A DNA stretch of 64,000 nt, taken from Chromobacterium rhizoryzae (GTDB taxonomy: Bacteria > Pseudomonadota > Gammaproteobacteria > Burkholderiales > Chromobacteriaceae). Location: positions 2,728,001-2,792,000 of the forward strand of contig NZ_CP066126.1 in NCBI RefSeq assembly GCF_020544465.1, written 5' to 3'. Of this stretch, positions 36,677-45,721 are shown one piece after another; position 1 is the first letter of the stretch; each line of letters starts with the position of its first letter. Below the pieces are notes generated by a model. It searched no databases. It worked only from the letters and a program-made list of their open reading frames with translations, and was not told where the DNA came from. The position numbers and the translations under genes are program-made.

Positions 36677-38176
36677 TTAAAACCGATAGTTGTACTGCAA
36701 GCCGATCAGCTGCAGATAGGTCTTGTAGCTGCCTTTGACCGTGCCGCCGTTGCCGGTACACAACTGGCCATTGGACATCTGGCCGCTAGGATTGCAAGTA
36801 TCCGTGTAATTGACGTTAGCGTTCGTAAAGTTAATGAAGCTATACGCGACGTCGATCGAGCTTTGCTTGTTGATCTTGTAGTTGGCGCCCAGCGACAGCC
36901 ACAGACGATCGCTATCCGGCAAGGCCGGATGACGGTCGCTATCGGACTGCAACGGCGATTGCTCCCAAGCCACGCCGCCGCGGAACAGCCAGGCATCGCT
37001 GTACTGGTAGTTGGCGCCCAAGGACACGCGCCAGGTATCGCGCCAGTTCTGATGAATCACCATATCGCCCTGAGCCACGCCGCCCACCGTGGACTGCTGG
37101 ATCACAATCTCTTTCATTTGCGAGTTGGCCACCCAGGTCACATCGCCCATCACCGCCCATTTCGGATTCAGCTGATGGAAGAAGTTGGCGGACGCGGTTT
37201 CCGGGGTAGTCACATCCACCTTGGCCGTAGCATCCGGGTGCTTGCTCTTGGCCAGCGCACCGGCCCCATTCTGCGGCAGACCAGGAATGGCGTTATTGGT
37301 GACATTATTGAATGTCCAAGTGGACGAACCGCTCAAAGATTGCTTGATACTGGAACGGTAGGCCAAACCAAAACGGGTGTTTTCATTCAGCTGGAACATA
37401 TAGCCGATATTCCAGCCAAAGCCCCAATCATCGCCTTCCACGTGAGCCAGGCCATCCCCATTGACCGCCGCCGCCCCAACCGCGCCGCGCGCCTGAGCCA
37501 GAGCCACCGCTTGCGAAGCACCTCCCGCCAACGCTTGTTGGTAAGCCGTCTGGAAAATACGGGCGTTCACACCAGTCGTAGCATCCGCCATCTGATCCAG
37601 CGACGCATTCATGTATTGAGCGGAAATACCAAAGCCAAAGGAGTGGCGATCATCCAGCTTGAACGACATCGACGGGTTGATGTTGAAGGACTGCAGATTC
37701 ACGCTCTTCAGCGCATAACGGCCGGCCCAGTCGAAACCATAATCCAGCTTGGCGCCATAGGGCACGAATATGCCCAAGCCCAGATTGATCTTGTCGTTTA
37801 CTTTGTGCGACAGATAGAAGTTGGGCGCCGCCACGGCCTTGGGCGCAAAAGAGCCGCCATTGCTGCCGCCAGCCGGTTGGGCAGTCGCGCCAGGAATCAA
37901 TACAGCCCGAGTGGAACCGTTATCGGTGTACTCGGAATGCGGCACGACCAAGGTCGCGCCACCGGAAAACTGCGTGCCCTCCAGCCGGGACAGACCGGCC
38001 GGGTTGGCGAAAATAGTGGAAGGATCGTTGGCCTCGGCGCCGTTGGCATGCGCCGTGCCCTGGCCGGACACGCTCTGCGAACCAAACTGATAACCCGAGG
38101 CCACGGCCTGGGTGGACATTAGACCGAATGTTGCGCCCATGACCATCACGGACAGGCTGAGGTGCTTGAGTTTCAT
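36677..38176 (-). CDS. fadL: FadL-family outer-membrane long-chain fatty acid transporter
   Basis: 499-residue beta-barrel with a signal peptide (about residues 1-26) followed by the mature N-terminal plug SGYQFGSQSVSGQGTAHANGAEANDPSTIFANPAGLSRL, which is diagnostic of the FadL/TodX family. The chain ends in Phe (LQYNYRF). It brings exogenous long-chain fatty acids across the outer membrane for the beta-oxidation enzymes encoded around it. PsrA-like palindromes lie about 125 bp upstream of the start. Confidence 0.95.
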   Translation of the reverse strand: MKLKHLSLSVMVMGATFGLMSTQAVASGYQFGSQSVSGQGTAHANGAEANDPSTIFANPAGLSRLEGTQFSGGATLVVPHSEYTDNGSTRAVLIPGATAQPAGGSNGGSFAPKAVAAPNFYLSHKVNDKINLGLGIFVPYGAKLDYGFDWAGRYALKSVNLQSFNINPSMSFKLDDRHSFGFGISAQYMNASLDQMADATTGVNARIFQTAYQQALAGGASQAVALAQARGAVGAAAVNGDGLAHVEGDDWGFGWNIGYMFQLNENTRFGLAYRSSIKQSLSGSSTWTFNNVTNNAIPGLPQNGAGALAKSKHPDATAKVDVTTPETASANFFHQLNPKWAVMGDVTWVANSQMKEIVIQQSTVGGVAQGDMVIHQNWRDTWRVSLGANYQYSDAWLFRGGVAWEQSPLQSDSDRHPALPDSDRLWLSLGANYKINKQSSIDVAYSFINFTNANVNYTDTCNPSGQMSNGQLCTGNGGTVKGSYKTYLQLIGLQYNYRF

Positions 38177-38293
38177 GTTCTCCCTCTCTCTTTGGCGTTG
38201 CTATAGTGTTCTTAGGTGTTAGATGACCAATAACAAGCACTGGTCATATTTGATGCTACCAGAGAATTAGAGCAATTCCACAAGGTTTTGGAG

Positions 38294-38317
38294 TGTTTGT
38301 TCCAAACAAACGTTTAA
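38294..38317. promoter_or_regulatory. PsrA/FadR-like TetR operator upstream of fadL
   Basis: Two overlapping elements: TGTTTG-TTC-CAAACA (38294-38308) and CAAAC-AAAC-GTTTA (38303-38315). The second fits the PsrA pattern of GAAAC or CAAAC, a 4-bp spacer and GTTT, and closely resembles the site upstream of the TetR gene at 42128. Confidence 0.55.
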
Positions 38318-38361
38318 TGAGACATTTCTGCAACAAGCACGCAAAAAAGCATGGAAATGAG

Positions 38362-38739
38362 CTAAATATCACCTAAAAGACGCGATTTTCCATCGCAATC
38401 CACCGCCACATAGGTGGCCACCACTTCGGTGATCGCCTCGTGCGAGCCATCGATGCGCTCCGCTTCGACGGTGATTTTCAGGGTGATGGATTTCTGGCCT
38501 ATTCTCAGCCGTTCCACATAAAGGTCCACCACGTCGCCCAGCAGGATGGGCGCGGCGAATTGAAAGGTGTTGACCGCCACCGTGGTCACCGGGCCGCGCG
38601 ACAGGCGCTCGGCGTCAAGGCTGCCGGCCATGTCGATCTGATTCATCAGCCAACCGGCCTGGACTCGGCCATAAGCGTTGGTGCTGGTTGGCAGCGCGCG
38701 CACGCGCAGCGTGGGAATCCGGACTTCAGGGCGGTCCAT
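38362..38739 (-). CDS. Acyl-CoA thioesterase (hotdog fold, YciA-like)
   Basis: 125-residue 4HBT/hotdog protein. The N-terminal TNAYGRVQAGWLMNQIDMAGS segment holds the central helix, and VTTVAVNTFQFAAPILLGDVVDLY plus the late ITEVVATYVAVD are typical of acyl-CoA thioesterases of the YciA class. I prefer the ATG at 38739 because AAAGGAG lies seven bases upstream and a terminator-like hairpin covers the longer extension. It would release free acids from acyl-CoA in the surrounding fatty-acid locus. Confidence 0.88.
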   Translation of the reverse strand: MDRPEVRIPTLRVRALPTSTNAYGRVQAGWLMNQIDMAGSLDAERLSRGPVTTVAVNTFQFAAPILLGDVVDLYVERLRIGQKSITLKITVEAERIDGSHEAITEVVATYVAVDCDGKSRLLGDI

Positions 38740-38788
38740 GCTCACTCCTTTGTTCTTGTTCATCGCTCGATCTTGGCGACTTTTCATC

Positions 38789-38829
38789 ATTTCACGCCAG
38801 CGGCCGTCTGCCAGCCGCTGGCGTGAAAT
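38789..38829 (-). terminator. Strong hairpin after fadE
   Basis: A 16-bp perfect stem (ATTTCACGCCAGCGGC and complement) with a 9-nt loop, 37 bp downstream of the fadE stop and upstream of the thioesterase gene. The minus-strand tail (GATGAAAAG) lacks a T-run, so it may act as a processing or 3'-stabilising hairpin rather than a strict terminator. Confidence 0.6.
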
Positions 38830-38865
38830 GCCGGGACGAATCCCGGCAAATCTTACCCCTTACGC

Positions 38866-41319
38866 TCAGAAGATCAAGCGTTGCAGCAGCTTATCGTCAT
38901 GTTGCTCCAGCATCTTGTCGAAATCGTCCACCATGATCACGTCGCGCTTGAGCTTGCGCGCGCGGCTGACGGCGTCGAACTCGGCCTGATTGAGCAAACC
39001 GGCCGCCAAGGCTTCCGCCAGGCGCTCGCGCGCGGTCACCGACACGAACTTGCCGTCGCGCGCCAGCTTGCGCAGCTTCTGCTCCAGCGGCTCGGTGGCC
39101 AGCACCGCCTCCAGCGCGTGCGCCAGCACGCCCACCGCATCGGTTTCCTCCTTGGGCAGATACATGCCGCGCGTCAGCCGCTCGCGGGTCGCGCCCGGCT
39201 CCATCATCGCGCGCGCCACCTGGGTGCCGACGCGGTCGGACGCCGGCTTGAGCGTCAGGCCCCACGGGAAGATCAGCTTGCGCAACACCGCCGCCAGCAT
39301 GCGGCTGGGCAAGTTGGCCAGGAAGCCGTCCATCGCCTGCTGCACATCGTACAAGGCGTTTTCCACCGACCACTGCAACACCGCCAGGTCTTCCTTGGGC
39401 GCGCCGTCGCGCTCGAAGCGCTTCAGGCAGGCGGAGGCGATGTAAAGACCAGACAGCATGTCGCCCAGACGCGCGGACAGCTTCTCGCGGAACTTCAGGC
39501 TGCCGCCCAGGCTGAACATCGCCATATCGGACAGCAAGGCGAAGGCGCTGGAGAAACGGGTCAGCCGGCGATAGTAGGCGCCGACTTCGCCGCCGCGCGG
39601 CGCGCCGACGAAACGGGCGCCGCTCAGACCCAGCCACAGCGAACGCACCACATTGCTGATCACGAAGTTGATGTGACCGGTGATGGCGGCGTCGAATTCC
39701 TTGCCGTCGTCGGTCATCGCCGCCTTCATTTCGCGCAGCACGAAGGGATGGCAGCGGATCGCGCCCTGGCCGTAGATGATCATCGAACGGGTCAGGATGT
39801 TGGCGCCTTCCACGGTGATGCCGATCGGAATCGCCTGATAGGCGCGCGCCAGATAGTTGCGCGGTCCCAGCACCACGGCCTTGCCGCCATGGATGTCCAT
39901 CGCGTCGTTGATGGCTTTGCGCATGCGCTCGGTGTTGTGGTACTTGAGGATGGCGGACAGCACCGACGGCTTCTCGCCGGTATCGAGACCGGTCAAGGCC
40001 AGGTCCTGCGAGGCCTCCATCTGATAGGTGTAGCCGCCGATGCGCGCCATCGCCTCGTCCACGCCCTCGAACTTGCCGATGGGCAGACCGAACTGATCGC
40101 GGATGCGCGCGTAAGCGCCGGTGACGAAGGTGCTCATCTTGCCGGAAGCCACCGACATCGCCGGCAGGGAAATGCAGCGGCCCACCGACAAGCACTCAAC
40201 CAGCATGCGCCAGCCCTGGCCGGCGAACTCGCGGCCGCCGATGATCCAGTCCAGCGGAATGAACACATCCTTGCCCCAGGTCGGGCCGTTCATGAAGGCG
40301 GCGCCGCCCGGGAAATGGCGACGGCCGATGGCCACGCCCTCGTGTTCGGTGGGCACCAGCGCGCAGGTGATGCCCAGGTCTTCTTTATCGCCCAGCAGAT
40401 GCTCGGGATCGTACATCTTGAACGCCAGGCCCAGGATGGTGGCCACCGGGGCCAAGGTGATCCAGCGCTTTTCCCAGCTGACGCGCAGGCCCAGCACGTC
40501 GTCGAAACGCTCGCCGGTGCGCGGATGGGTGTAGGAACCGCGGCAGACGATGCCGTAGTCGGGAATGCTGCCGGCGTCCGAGCCCGCATAGGGGCTGGTC
40601 AGCGCGAAGCAGGGAATCTCCAGACCCTTGGCCAGGCGCGGCAGATAATAATCCTTCTGCTCCTCGGTGCCGTAGTGCTGCAGCAATTCGCCCGGGCCCA
40701 GGGAGTTGGGCACCATCACCGATACCGCGGCGGTGCCGCCGCGGGTGGCGATCTTGGTGACCACTTTGGCGTGAGCGTAGTTGGAGAACTCCAGACCGCC
40801 GTACTGCTTTTTGACGATCATGCCCAGGAAGCCGTTGTCCTTGATGAATTGCCATACTTCCGGCGGCAGATCCTTCAGCTCGTGGGTGATCTTCCAATCG
40901 TCAATCATCGCGCACAGCTGTTCGGTGGGGCCGTCGATGAAGGCCTGTTCTTCCGGCGTCAGCTTGGGATCGGGAAAGGACAGCAGGCGGTTCCAGTCCG
41001 GCTTGCCGGAAAACAGGTCGCGATCCCACCAGACCGTGCCGGCGTTGATGGCTTCCTGCTCGGTCTGGGACATCGCCGGCGTGATTTTCTTGAACACGCC
41101 GAACACCGGGCCGGTGAACACGGCGCGGCGCAAGGGCGGAAGATTGAGAACGGCGGCGATCACCGCGAAAACAGCCCAGGCCGCCGGCGGCAGCGGGCAA
41201 TGGAGGACGAACTGGAGCGCGGCTAGCCAGGCGGCCAGCCCCACGGTCCAGGCCAGAACAGGCGCGCGGAAATACGCCAGCGCGCCCAGCAGCACGACCA
41301 GAACAACGGCAGATATCAT
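38866..41319 (-). CDS. fadE: Acyl-CoA dehydrogenase (FadE type)
   Basis: 817 residues, the length of E. coli FadE (814). Two N-terminal hydrophobic stretches (about residues 2-32 and 36-60) suggest membrane association. The flavin dehydrogenase core follows (FALTSPYAGSDAGSIPDYG, the GCLSVGRCISLPA-like helix region, AIPIGITVEGANILTRSMIIYGQGAIRCHP). The C-terminal 300 residues are the DUF1974-type extension of this class. It catalyses the first, FAD-dependent step of beta-oxidation. A GAGGG ribosome binding site is somewhat distant from the ATG. Confidence 0.95.
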   Translation of the reverse strand: MISAVVLVVLLGALAYFRAPVLAWTVGLAAWLAALQFVLHCPLPPAAWAVFAVIAAVLNLPPLRRAVFTGPVFGVFKKITPAMSQTEQEAINAGTVWWDRDLFSGKPDWNRLLSFPDPKLTPEEQAFIDGPTEQLCAMIDDWKITHELKDLPPEVWQFIKDNGFLGMIVKKQYGGLEFSNYAHAKVVTKIATRGGTAAVSVMVPNSLGPGELLQHYGTEEQKDYYLPRLAKGLEIPCFALTSPYAGSDAGSIPDYGIVCRGSYTHPRTGERFDDVLGLRVSWEKRWITLAPVATILGLAFKMYDPEHLLGDKEDLGITCALVPTEHEGVAIGRRHFPGGAAFMNGPTWGKDVFIPLDWIIGGREFAGQGWRMLVECLSVGRCISLPAMSVASGKMSTFVTGAYARIRDQFGLPIGKFEGVDEAMARIGGYTYQMEASQDLALTGLDTGEKPSVLSAILKYHNTERMRKAINDAMDIHGGKAVVLGPRNYLARAYQAIPIGITVEGANILTRSMIIYGQGAIRCHPFVLREMKAAMTDDGKEFDAAITGHINFVISNVVRSLWLGLSGARFVGAPRGGEVGAYYRRLTRFSSAFALLSDMAMFSLGGSLKFREKLSARLGDMLSGLYIASACLKRFERDGAPKEDLAVLQWSVENALYDVQQAMDGFLANLPSRMLAAVLRKLIFPWGLTLKPASDRVGTQVARAMMEPGATRERLTRGMYLPKEETDAVGVLAHALEAVLATEPLEQKLRKLARDGKFVSVTARERLAEALAAGLLNQAEFDAVSRARKLKRDVIMVDDFDKMLEQHDDKLLQRLIF

Positions 41320-41409
41320 TTTGTTTTACCCTCGTGTTGACCCTTCCATTCCGGCGGCAACAGCAAGGGACGCGGCCTTGGTCGACGCGTCCTGCCCTGC
41401 GCTCCGGAA

Positions 41410-42105
41410 TCAGCCTTCCATGGGCGCGACCAGGCCAGCCATGACAAAGGGCACGAGGTATTTGACGATCATGTCCGGATCCCGCGCGCTGACGATCTGA
41501 CTGCGAGTGAAGATCTTCAGCACATCGTTGCCGGCGAAGGCATTGAACATGACGCTGAACGCAAGATGCATTCTCCAGGCCAACTGCTCCGTGTCCAGCA
41601 AGGGCAAGGCGCGCTGAAACGCGCGACTGTAACGCTGGACGAACACGCTGTACTGCTGGGAGATGGTTTCGCGCAACAGGCGGTGGTTCTCCACCAAGGT
41701 GCGCGACAACAGGCGCACGAACATCGCCCCGCCGCGCGACGGGTCCTTGGACAGCGACAGGCAGGGCCGTATGAACGACAGCACCAAGCCTTCCACCGAC
41801 AGTTTCTCCTCCGAGGCCTCCGCCTCCAGCTTGTCCAGTTCCGCCAGGCAGTCCGCTATCAGCGGGGCCAGTCTGCGCATGAACACGGACTCGAACAACG
41901 CGTCCTTGGAGCCGAAGTGGTAATTCACCGCGGCCAGGTTTACCTCGGCTTGCTGGGTGATCATGCGCAGCGAGGTCGCTTCGAAACCGTGCTCCACAAA
42001 CAAGCGTTCTGCAACGTCCAGAATGCGGGTGGCGGTATCGGGGCGGCTTGCTTCCATGTTCTCCAGTGCCTTTTTTGTATTTGCTGGTTTTATGGTCTTG
42101 CTCAT
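41410..42105 (-). CDS. TetR-family regulator of fatty-acid genes (PsrA/FadR-like)
   Basis: 231 residues with an N-terminal HTH (ATSLRMITQQAEVNLAAVNYHFGSKDALFESVF) in the style of PsrA-type TetR regulators, and a helical ligand-binding domain. It ends the fad block, and PsrA-like palindromes lie just upstream of it and upstream of fadL, so acyl-CoA- or fatty-acid-responsive repression with autoregulation is the likely role. A second possible start is the internal ATG 16 codons downstream (MEASRPD), which has GGAG close by. Confidence 0.85.
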   Translation of the reverse strand: MSKTIKPANTKKALENMEASRPDTATRILDVAERLFVEHGFEATSLRMITQQAEVNLAAVNYHFGSKDALFESVFMRRLAPLIADCLAELDKLEAEASEEKLSVEGLVLSFIRPCLSLSKDPSRGGAMFVRLLSRTLVENHRLLRETISQQYSVFVQRYSRAFQRALPLLDTEQLAWRMHLAFSVMFNAFAGNDVLKIFTRSQIVSARDPDMIVKYLVPFVMAGLVAPMEG

Positions 42106-42114
42106 TTCAGCTTT

Positions 42115-42142
42115 CGAACAAGCGTTTCAAACTTACGTTTTA
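42115..42142. promoter_or_regulatory. Two tandem PsrA-like operators upstream of the TetR gene
   Basis: GAAC-AAGC-GTTTC at 42116-42128 and CAAAC-TTAC-GTTTT at 42128-42141 both follow the [GC]AAAC-N4-GTTT[GC] pattern known for PsrA. They lie immediately upstream of the regulator, consistent with autorepression. Confidence 0.6.
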
Positions 42143-42207
42143 ATTTGACGAATGTCAAGACATGTCTCGACGGCGCTCGGGCCAAACTCTCAGGGTGGCA
42201 ACAAAAG

Positions 42208-42232
42208 CGGCAGTCCGTATTTTAGACTGCCG
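42208..42232 (-). terminator. Rho-independent terminator after metZ
   Basis: An 8-bp perfect stem CGGCAGTC/GACTGCCG with a 9-nt loop, then CTTTTG on the minus strand, 27 bp downstream of the metZ stop. Confidence 0.75.
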
Positions 42233-42259
42233 TTTGAATGAAACACATGTTGAAAGCGA

Positions 42260-43447
42260 TTAGTCAAGGCCGCGCGCCAAATCCCGCTTCAGATCCTCGA
42301 CATGCTCCAGGCCCACCGCCACCCGCAACAGGCCTTCGACGATGCCGGCCTTGGACCTGGCTTCCGGCGTGATGCGGGCGTGGGTAGTGGACGCGGGATG
42401 CGTAATGGTGGACTTGACGTCGCCCAGATTAGCGGTGCGGGAAATCAGCTGGACCCGGTCCACCACGCGCCAGGCTTCGGCCCTGCCCCCCTTGACCACG
42501 AAGGACACCACCGCGCCGCCGCCGCTTTGCTGACGCAAGGCCAGTTCATATTGCGGATGGCTGGCCAGCCCTGGATAAAACACCCGCTCCACCGCCGGCT
42601 GCGCTTCCAGCCAGCGCGCCAACTCCAGCGCGTTGGCGCTGTGCTTTTCCATCCGCAGATGCAGGGTTTCCATGCCGGAGAGCAGAGCCCAGGCGTTGAA
42701 CGGCGCCAAGGTGGGGCCGGCGGTGCGCACGTGCAGGTAGATCTGTTCGATCAGCGCGTCGCTGCCCACCACCGCGCCGCCCATCACCCGGCCATGGCCG
42801 TCCAGATATTTGGTGGCGGAGTGCATCACCAGGTCCGCGCCCAGTTTCAGCGGCTGCTGCAAGGCCGGGGAACAGAAGCTGTTGTCCACCACCAGCAGGG
42901 CCTCATGCTGATGGGCAATAGCCGCGATGGCGGCGATGTCGGCGATTTCCGTCAGAGGATTGGACGGCGTCTCCAGAAACAACAAACGGGTATTGGGCCG
43001 CGCCGCGTCGCGCCAGGCTTGCAGGTCGGTGGCGTCGACGAAGGTGGTTTCCACGCCGAACTTGGCCAATAGGCCGGCAAACAGATTGGTGGTGGAACCG
43101 AACAGGCTTTGCGAGGACAGGATGTGATCGCCGGCCTTGAGCAAGCTCATCATGATGGCCTGGATCGCCGCCATGCCGGTGGCGGTGGCGATGGCGCGCT
43201 CGCCGCCCTCCATCAGCGCCAGCCGCTGCTGAAAGGCCGCGACGGTGGGATTGGTGAAGCGGGAATAGGTGTAGCCGTCCAGTTCGCCCAGGAACATGGC
43301 CGCGGCCTGTTCCGCCGAATCGTAGGTGAAGCTGGAAGTCAGATGCAGGCTTTGGCTGTGCTCGCGATAATCGCTGATTTCGCGGCCGCCGCGGATTGCC
43401 TGGGTTTCCGGGTGCCAACAGGCTTGTTCGATATTGTCGGATGCCAT
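42260..43447 (-). CDS. metZ: O-succinylhomoserine sulfhydrylase
   Basis: 395-residue PLP enzyme of the Cys/Met gamma-family. TYSRFTNPTV, ATGMAAIQAIMMSLLKAGDHIL, ETPSNPLTEIADI, VVDNSFCSPALQQPL and the PLP-lysine motif HSATKYLDGHGRVMGG are all present; the overall sequence best fits MetZ rather than MetB or MetC. It makes homocysteine from O-succinylhomoserine and sulfide. It is a single gene, without the purF neighbour common elsewhere. Confidence 0.93.
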   Translation of the reverse strand: MASDNIEQACWHPETQAIRGGREISDYREHSQSLHLTSSFTYDSAEQAAAMFLGELDGYTYSRFTNPTVAAFQQRLALMEGGERAIATATGMAAIQAIMMSLLKAGDHILSSQSLFGSTTNLFAGLLAKFGVETTFVDATDLQAWRDAARPNTRLLFLETPSNPLTEIADIAAIAAIAHQHEALLVVDNSFCSPALQQPLKLGADLVMHSATKYLDGHGRVMGGAVVGSDALIEQIYLHVRTAGPTLAPFNAWALLSGMETLHLRMEKHSANALELARWLEAQPAVERVFYPGLASHPQYELALRQQSGGGAVVSFVVKGGRAEAWRVVDRVQLISRTANLGDVKSTITHPASTTHARITPEARSKAGIVEGLLRVAVGLEHVEDLKRDLARGLD

Positions 43448-43470
43448 TGATGTTTCTCTGCGGGTGCTTC

Positions 43471-43612
43471 TAAGAATTTGTTCACGATCGGCTGCGCGTC
43501 ATGAGACCTGGCGCGGCGAGTACTGCTTCGAAAGGCTCATGCGCCGTGCGCACACTCCGCTTTCCCAGCCGCAAGGCCTTGTCTCGCCTTGCCTCGCAGG
43601 AGCATGAACAGG
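43471..43612. repeat. Intergenic GTTCA-ended repeat, copy 6 (full length)
   Basis: Starts TAAGAATTTGTTCACGATCG and ends near GAACAGG. The interior (GGCGCGGCGAGTACTGCTTCG, then AAAGGCTCATGCGCC, then CTCCGCTTTCCCAGCCGCAA, then CTTGTCTCGCC) aligns along its length with the copy at 62953, and in reverse with those at 20731 and 22211. It is upstream of metZ. Confidence 0.8.
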
Positions 43613-43717
43613 CGACCAACGGCCATATTGCCTGAAAATCCGCGGTTTGCTAAATGCCTGCCGGGCATAAAGCCGCCGGCCCGGCGGCATTAGCGCCAGC
43701 CGGCGACGGCGGCCGGC

Positions 43718-44329
43718 TCACTCGATCAGCAGCATATGCGCACGCACCCAGTCGCGATCCGCCGCCTCGAAGTGCCACCACTCGGTGGCGATGCCGTTGA
43801 AGCCGGCCTGGCTCATGCAATGGCGCAACAGCTGACGGTTGGCCACTTGCGCCTCGCTCAGCCTGCCGGTCCGCAGCAGCTCCGCCTCGCGCTGCGGCTG
43901 CGCCCGTTCGGTGAAGTCGTCGAAACCGGTGCCCATGTCCAGCTCGCCCCCGTCGGCATCCTCCACGCTCAGGTCCACCGCCATGCCGAAGCTGTGGATC
44001 GAACCGCGCGCCGGGTCGGCGACGTAGATGCGCTGCGGCGTGTCCTTGACGATGTCCCACAGCACCCGCTGCACCCGTCCCGGCCTCAGCGCGTCGAAAA
44101 CCAGCAAATGGAAGCCGGGACGCAGCCGGCGCAGCTCGCGCGCGGCCATGGCCAGGCCTTCGGCCGCGCGGCGGTGCAATAAGGCCGGCGCCGCCTCGCC
44201 GTAAAGGTTTCGCCCCACGAAATTGTTGGCGCAGGCATAGCGCAGGTCCAGTCTCACCCCGTCGATGTCCGCTATCGACAGGTATTCCGGATGCGCCGCC
44301 AAGTCCTCCATCCCGATCACCGCTTTCAT
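43718..44329 (-). CDS. ddpX: D-alanyl-D-alanine dipeptidase (VanX/DdpX family, M15D)
   Basis: 203-residue zinc peptidase. The zinc/active-site motifs SIHSFGMAVDLS (SxHxxGxAxD) and TEWWHFE (ExWH) are intact, as is the FDALRPGRVQ region with the substrate-positioning Arg. Length matches VanX/DdpX (about 190-202 aa). It hydrolyses D-Ala-D-Ala to D-Ala. Start at 44329 (MKAVIGMEDL) has GAGG at good spacing. It lies 34 bp after a DadA-like gene on the same strand, suggesting the freed D-Ala is oxidised. No vanA/vanH/vanR is nearby, so a catabolic DdpX-like role is favoured over resistance. Confidence 0.92.
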   Translation of the reverse strand: MKAVIGMEDLAAHPEYLSIADIDGVRLDLRYACANNFVGRNLYGEAAPALLHRRAAEGLAMAARELRRLRPGFHLLVFDALRPGRVQRVLWDIVKDTPQRIYVADPARGSIHSFGMAVDLSVEDADGGELDMGTGFDDFTERAQPQREAELLRTGRLSEAQVANRQLLRHCMSQAGFNGIATEWWHFEAADRDWVRAHMLLIE

Positions 44330-44363
44330 GCTCGCCTCGCTTCCCTCGTCCATCCCCCGACCC

Positions 44364-45587
44364 TCACTCCCCCGCCATCTCCCGCGCCAGCCGCTCGGCA
44401 CTGCCCAGGGCCAAGGTGAAACCCAAGGCGCCGTGTCCCAGATTCAGCCACAGATTGGCCGGTCCGCCGGGCGCGCGGCCTATCATGGGCACCCCGTCCG
44501 GCGTGGCCGGCCTCAAGCCGGCCCATTCCGCCGCCTGTTCCAGGCGGCCCGCCCGCGGCCAATCTCGCATCACTTGCCGGCGCAAGCCGGCCACGCGCCG
44601 CGGGTCCGGGCTTTCGTCATAGCCAACCAGGTCCGCCGCCGCCGCCACCCGCAGACGGCCGCCTATCGGCGCGTACAAGATCTTGCGCTCGAAATCGGTG
44701 ACGCTGAGCGCGGGCAAACCCTCACCCGCCGGCATGTCCAGGCTATAGCCCTTCAGCGGGTAGAGCGGCAGCCGCAGGCCCAGTTTGCGCGCCAGCCCCG
44801 TGCCGCCGACGCCGGCGGCCAGCACCAGATGGCAGCAAGGCAGAGCGCCTCCAGGCAGCCAAACTTGCCGCACCCGCCCCTGGGCCAGTTCGAAGCCTAC
44901 GACCTCCTCGCCGAAGCGGAACTCTACGTCCAGACCCTCGTCGCGCATTCTTCGCTGCATGGCCAGGCAGAACAGCCGGCAATCCGCCACCTCCTCGTCC
45001 GGGGTATGCACCCCGCCGGCCAGCGGCCCGCTCAAGCCGGCCAAGGCCGGCTCCAGCGCGCGGCAGGCGTCCGCGTCCAGCAAGCGCTGGCACGCGCCCA
45101 GCTCGCTCAAGGCCGCCACGCCTTGTCCCGCATGCTCCAGCGCCGCCGCGCCGCGGTACAGCACCAGCTTGCCGTTGCGCCGCCAGGCGAAACCGTCCAG
45201 GCCTTCCGCGCGCAGCGCGTCCAACTGCTGGCGGCTGCTTTGCGCCAAACGCCACAATTGGGCGCTGCCAGCGCGGTTGGCCTCGCGGTTGCAGGCGCGG
45301 TAGAAGCGCCACAGCCATTGCCACTGGGCCGCGTCCCAACGCGGGCGCAAACGCATCGGCGCGTCCGCGCTCAGCAGCCAGGCCAGCGCCTTGGCCGGCA
45401 CCCCGGCGTCGGCCAGCGGCGCCACATAGCTGTAGCTTAGCTGGCCGCCGTTGGCGTGGCTGGCGCCGGCCGCCGCTTCGCCGCGCCGTTCCAGCACCGT
45501 GACCGGCCAGCCCGCCCGCGCCAGCCGCCACGCGCTGCACAGTCCAATCACGCCGGCGCCCACGATCAGCACCCTCGCTTCGTCCAT
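44364..45587 (-). CDS. DadA-like D-amino-acid dehydrogenase (FAD-dependent oxidoreductase)
   Basis: 407-residue DAO-fold flavoprotein. Rossmann motif VLIVGAGVIGLCSAWRLARAG, the GASHANGGQLSYSYVAPLADAGVP segment diagnostic of DadA-type dehydrogenases, and a C-terminal GLRPATPDGVPMIGRAP with NLGHGALGFTLALGSAERLA. It would oxidise D-alanine (from DdpX) to pyruvate and ammonia, passing electrons to quinone. I chose the ATG at 45587 (MDEARVLIV). It is probably the first gene of a dadA-ddpX unit that diverges from the DppA-like gene. Confidence 0.9.
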   Translation of the reverse strand: MDEARVLIVGAGVIGLCSAWRLARAGWPVTVLERRGEAAAGASHANGGQLSYSYVAPLADAGVPAKALAWLLSADAPMRLRPRWDAAQWQWLWRFYRACNREANRAGSAQLWRLAQSSRQQLDALRAEGLDGFAWRRNGKLVLYRGAAALEHAGQGVAALSELGACQRLLDADACRALEPALAGLSGPLAGGVHTPDEEVADCRLFCLAMQRRMRDEGLDVEFRFGEEVVGFELAQGRVRQVWLPGGALPCCHLVLAAGVGGTGLARKLGLRLPLYPLKGYSLDMPAGEGLPALSVTDFERKILYAPIGGRLRVAAAADLVGYDESPDPRRVAGLRRQVMRDWPRAGRLEQAAEWAGLRPATPDGVPMIGRAPGGPANLWLNLGHGALGFTLALGSAERLAREMAGE

Positions 45588-45721
45588 TCCGCCCCCTCGC
45601 AAAGTCCGTCAAACCGCAAAGTCGGCTTTCGACGCCGGGAACCAATCGCCAAGACCTTGGACCGACAGCGGTAGATGACGGACAATTCGCCTGCCGCGAA
45701 CAAGAACTCAGGATAGCGTAA

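Noticed and set aside
38881..41226. 781-codon plus-strand frame opposite fadE
   Set aside because: Antisense shadow of a strongly supported acyl-CoA dehydrogenase.
43718..44329. Vancomycin-resistance vanX
   Set aside because: No vanA/vanH ligase, reductase or two-component genes nearby; the neighbours (DadA-like, DppA-like) favour D-Ala-D-Ala catabolism.
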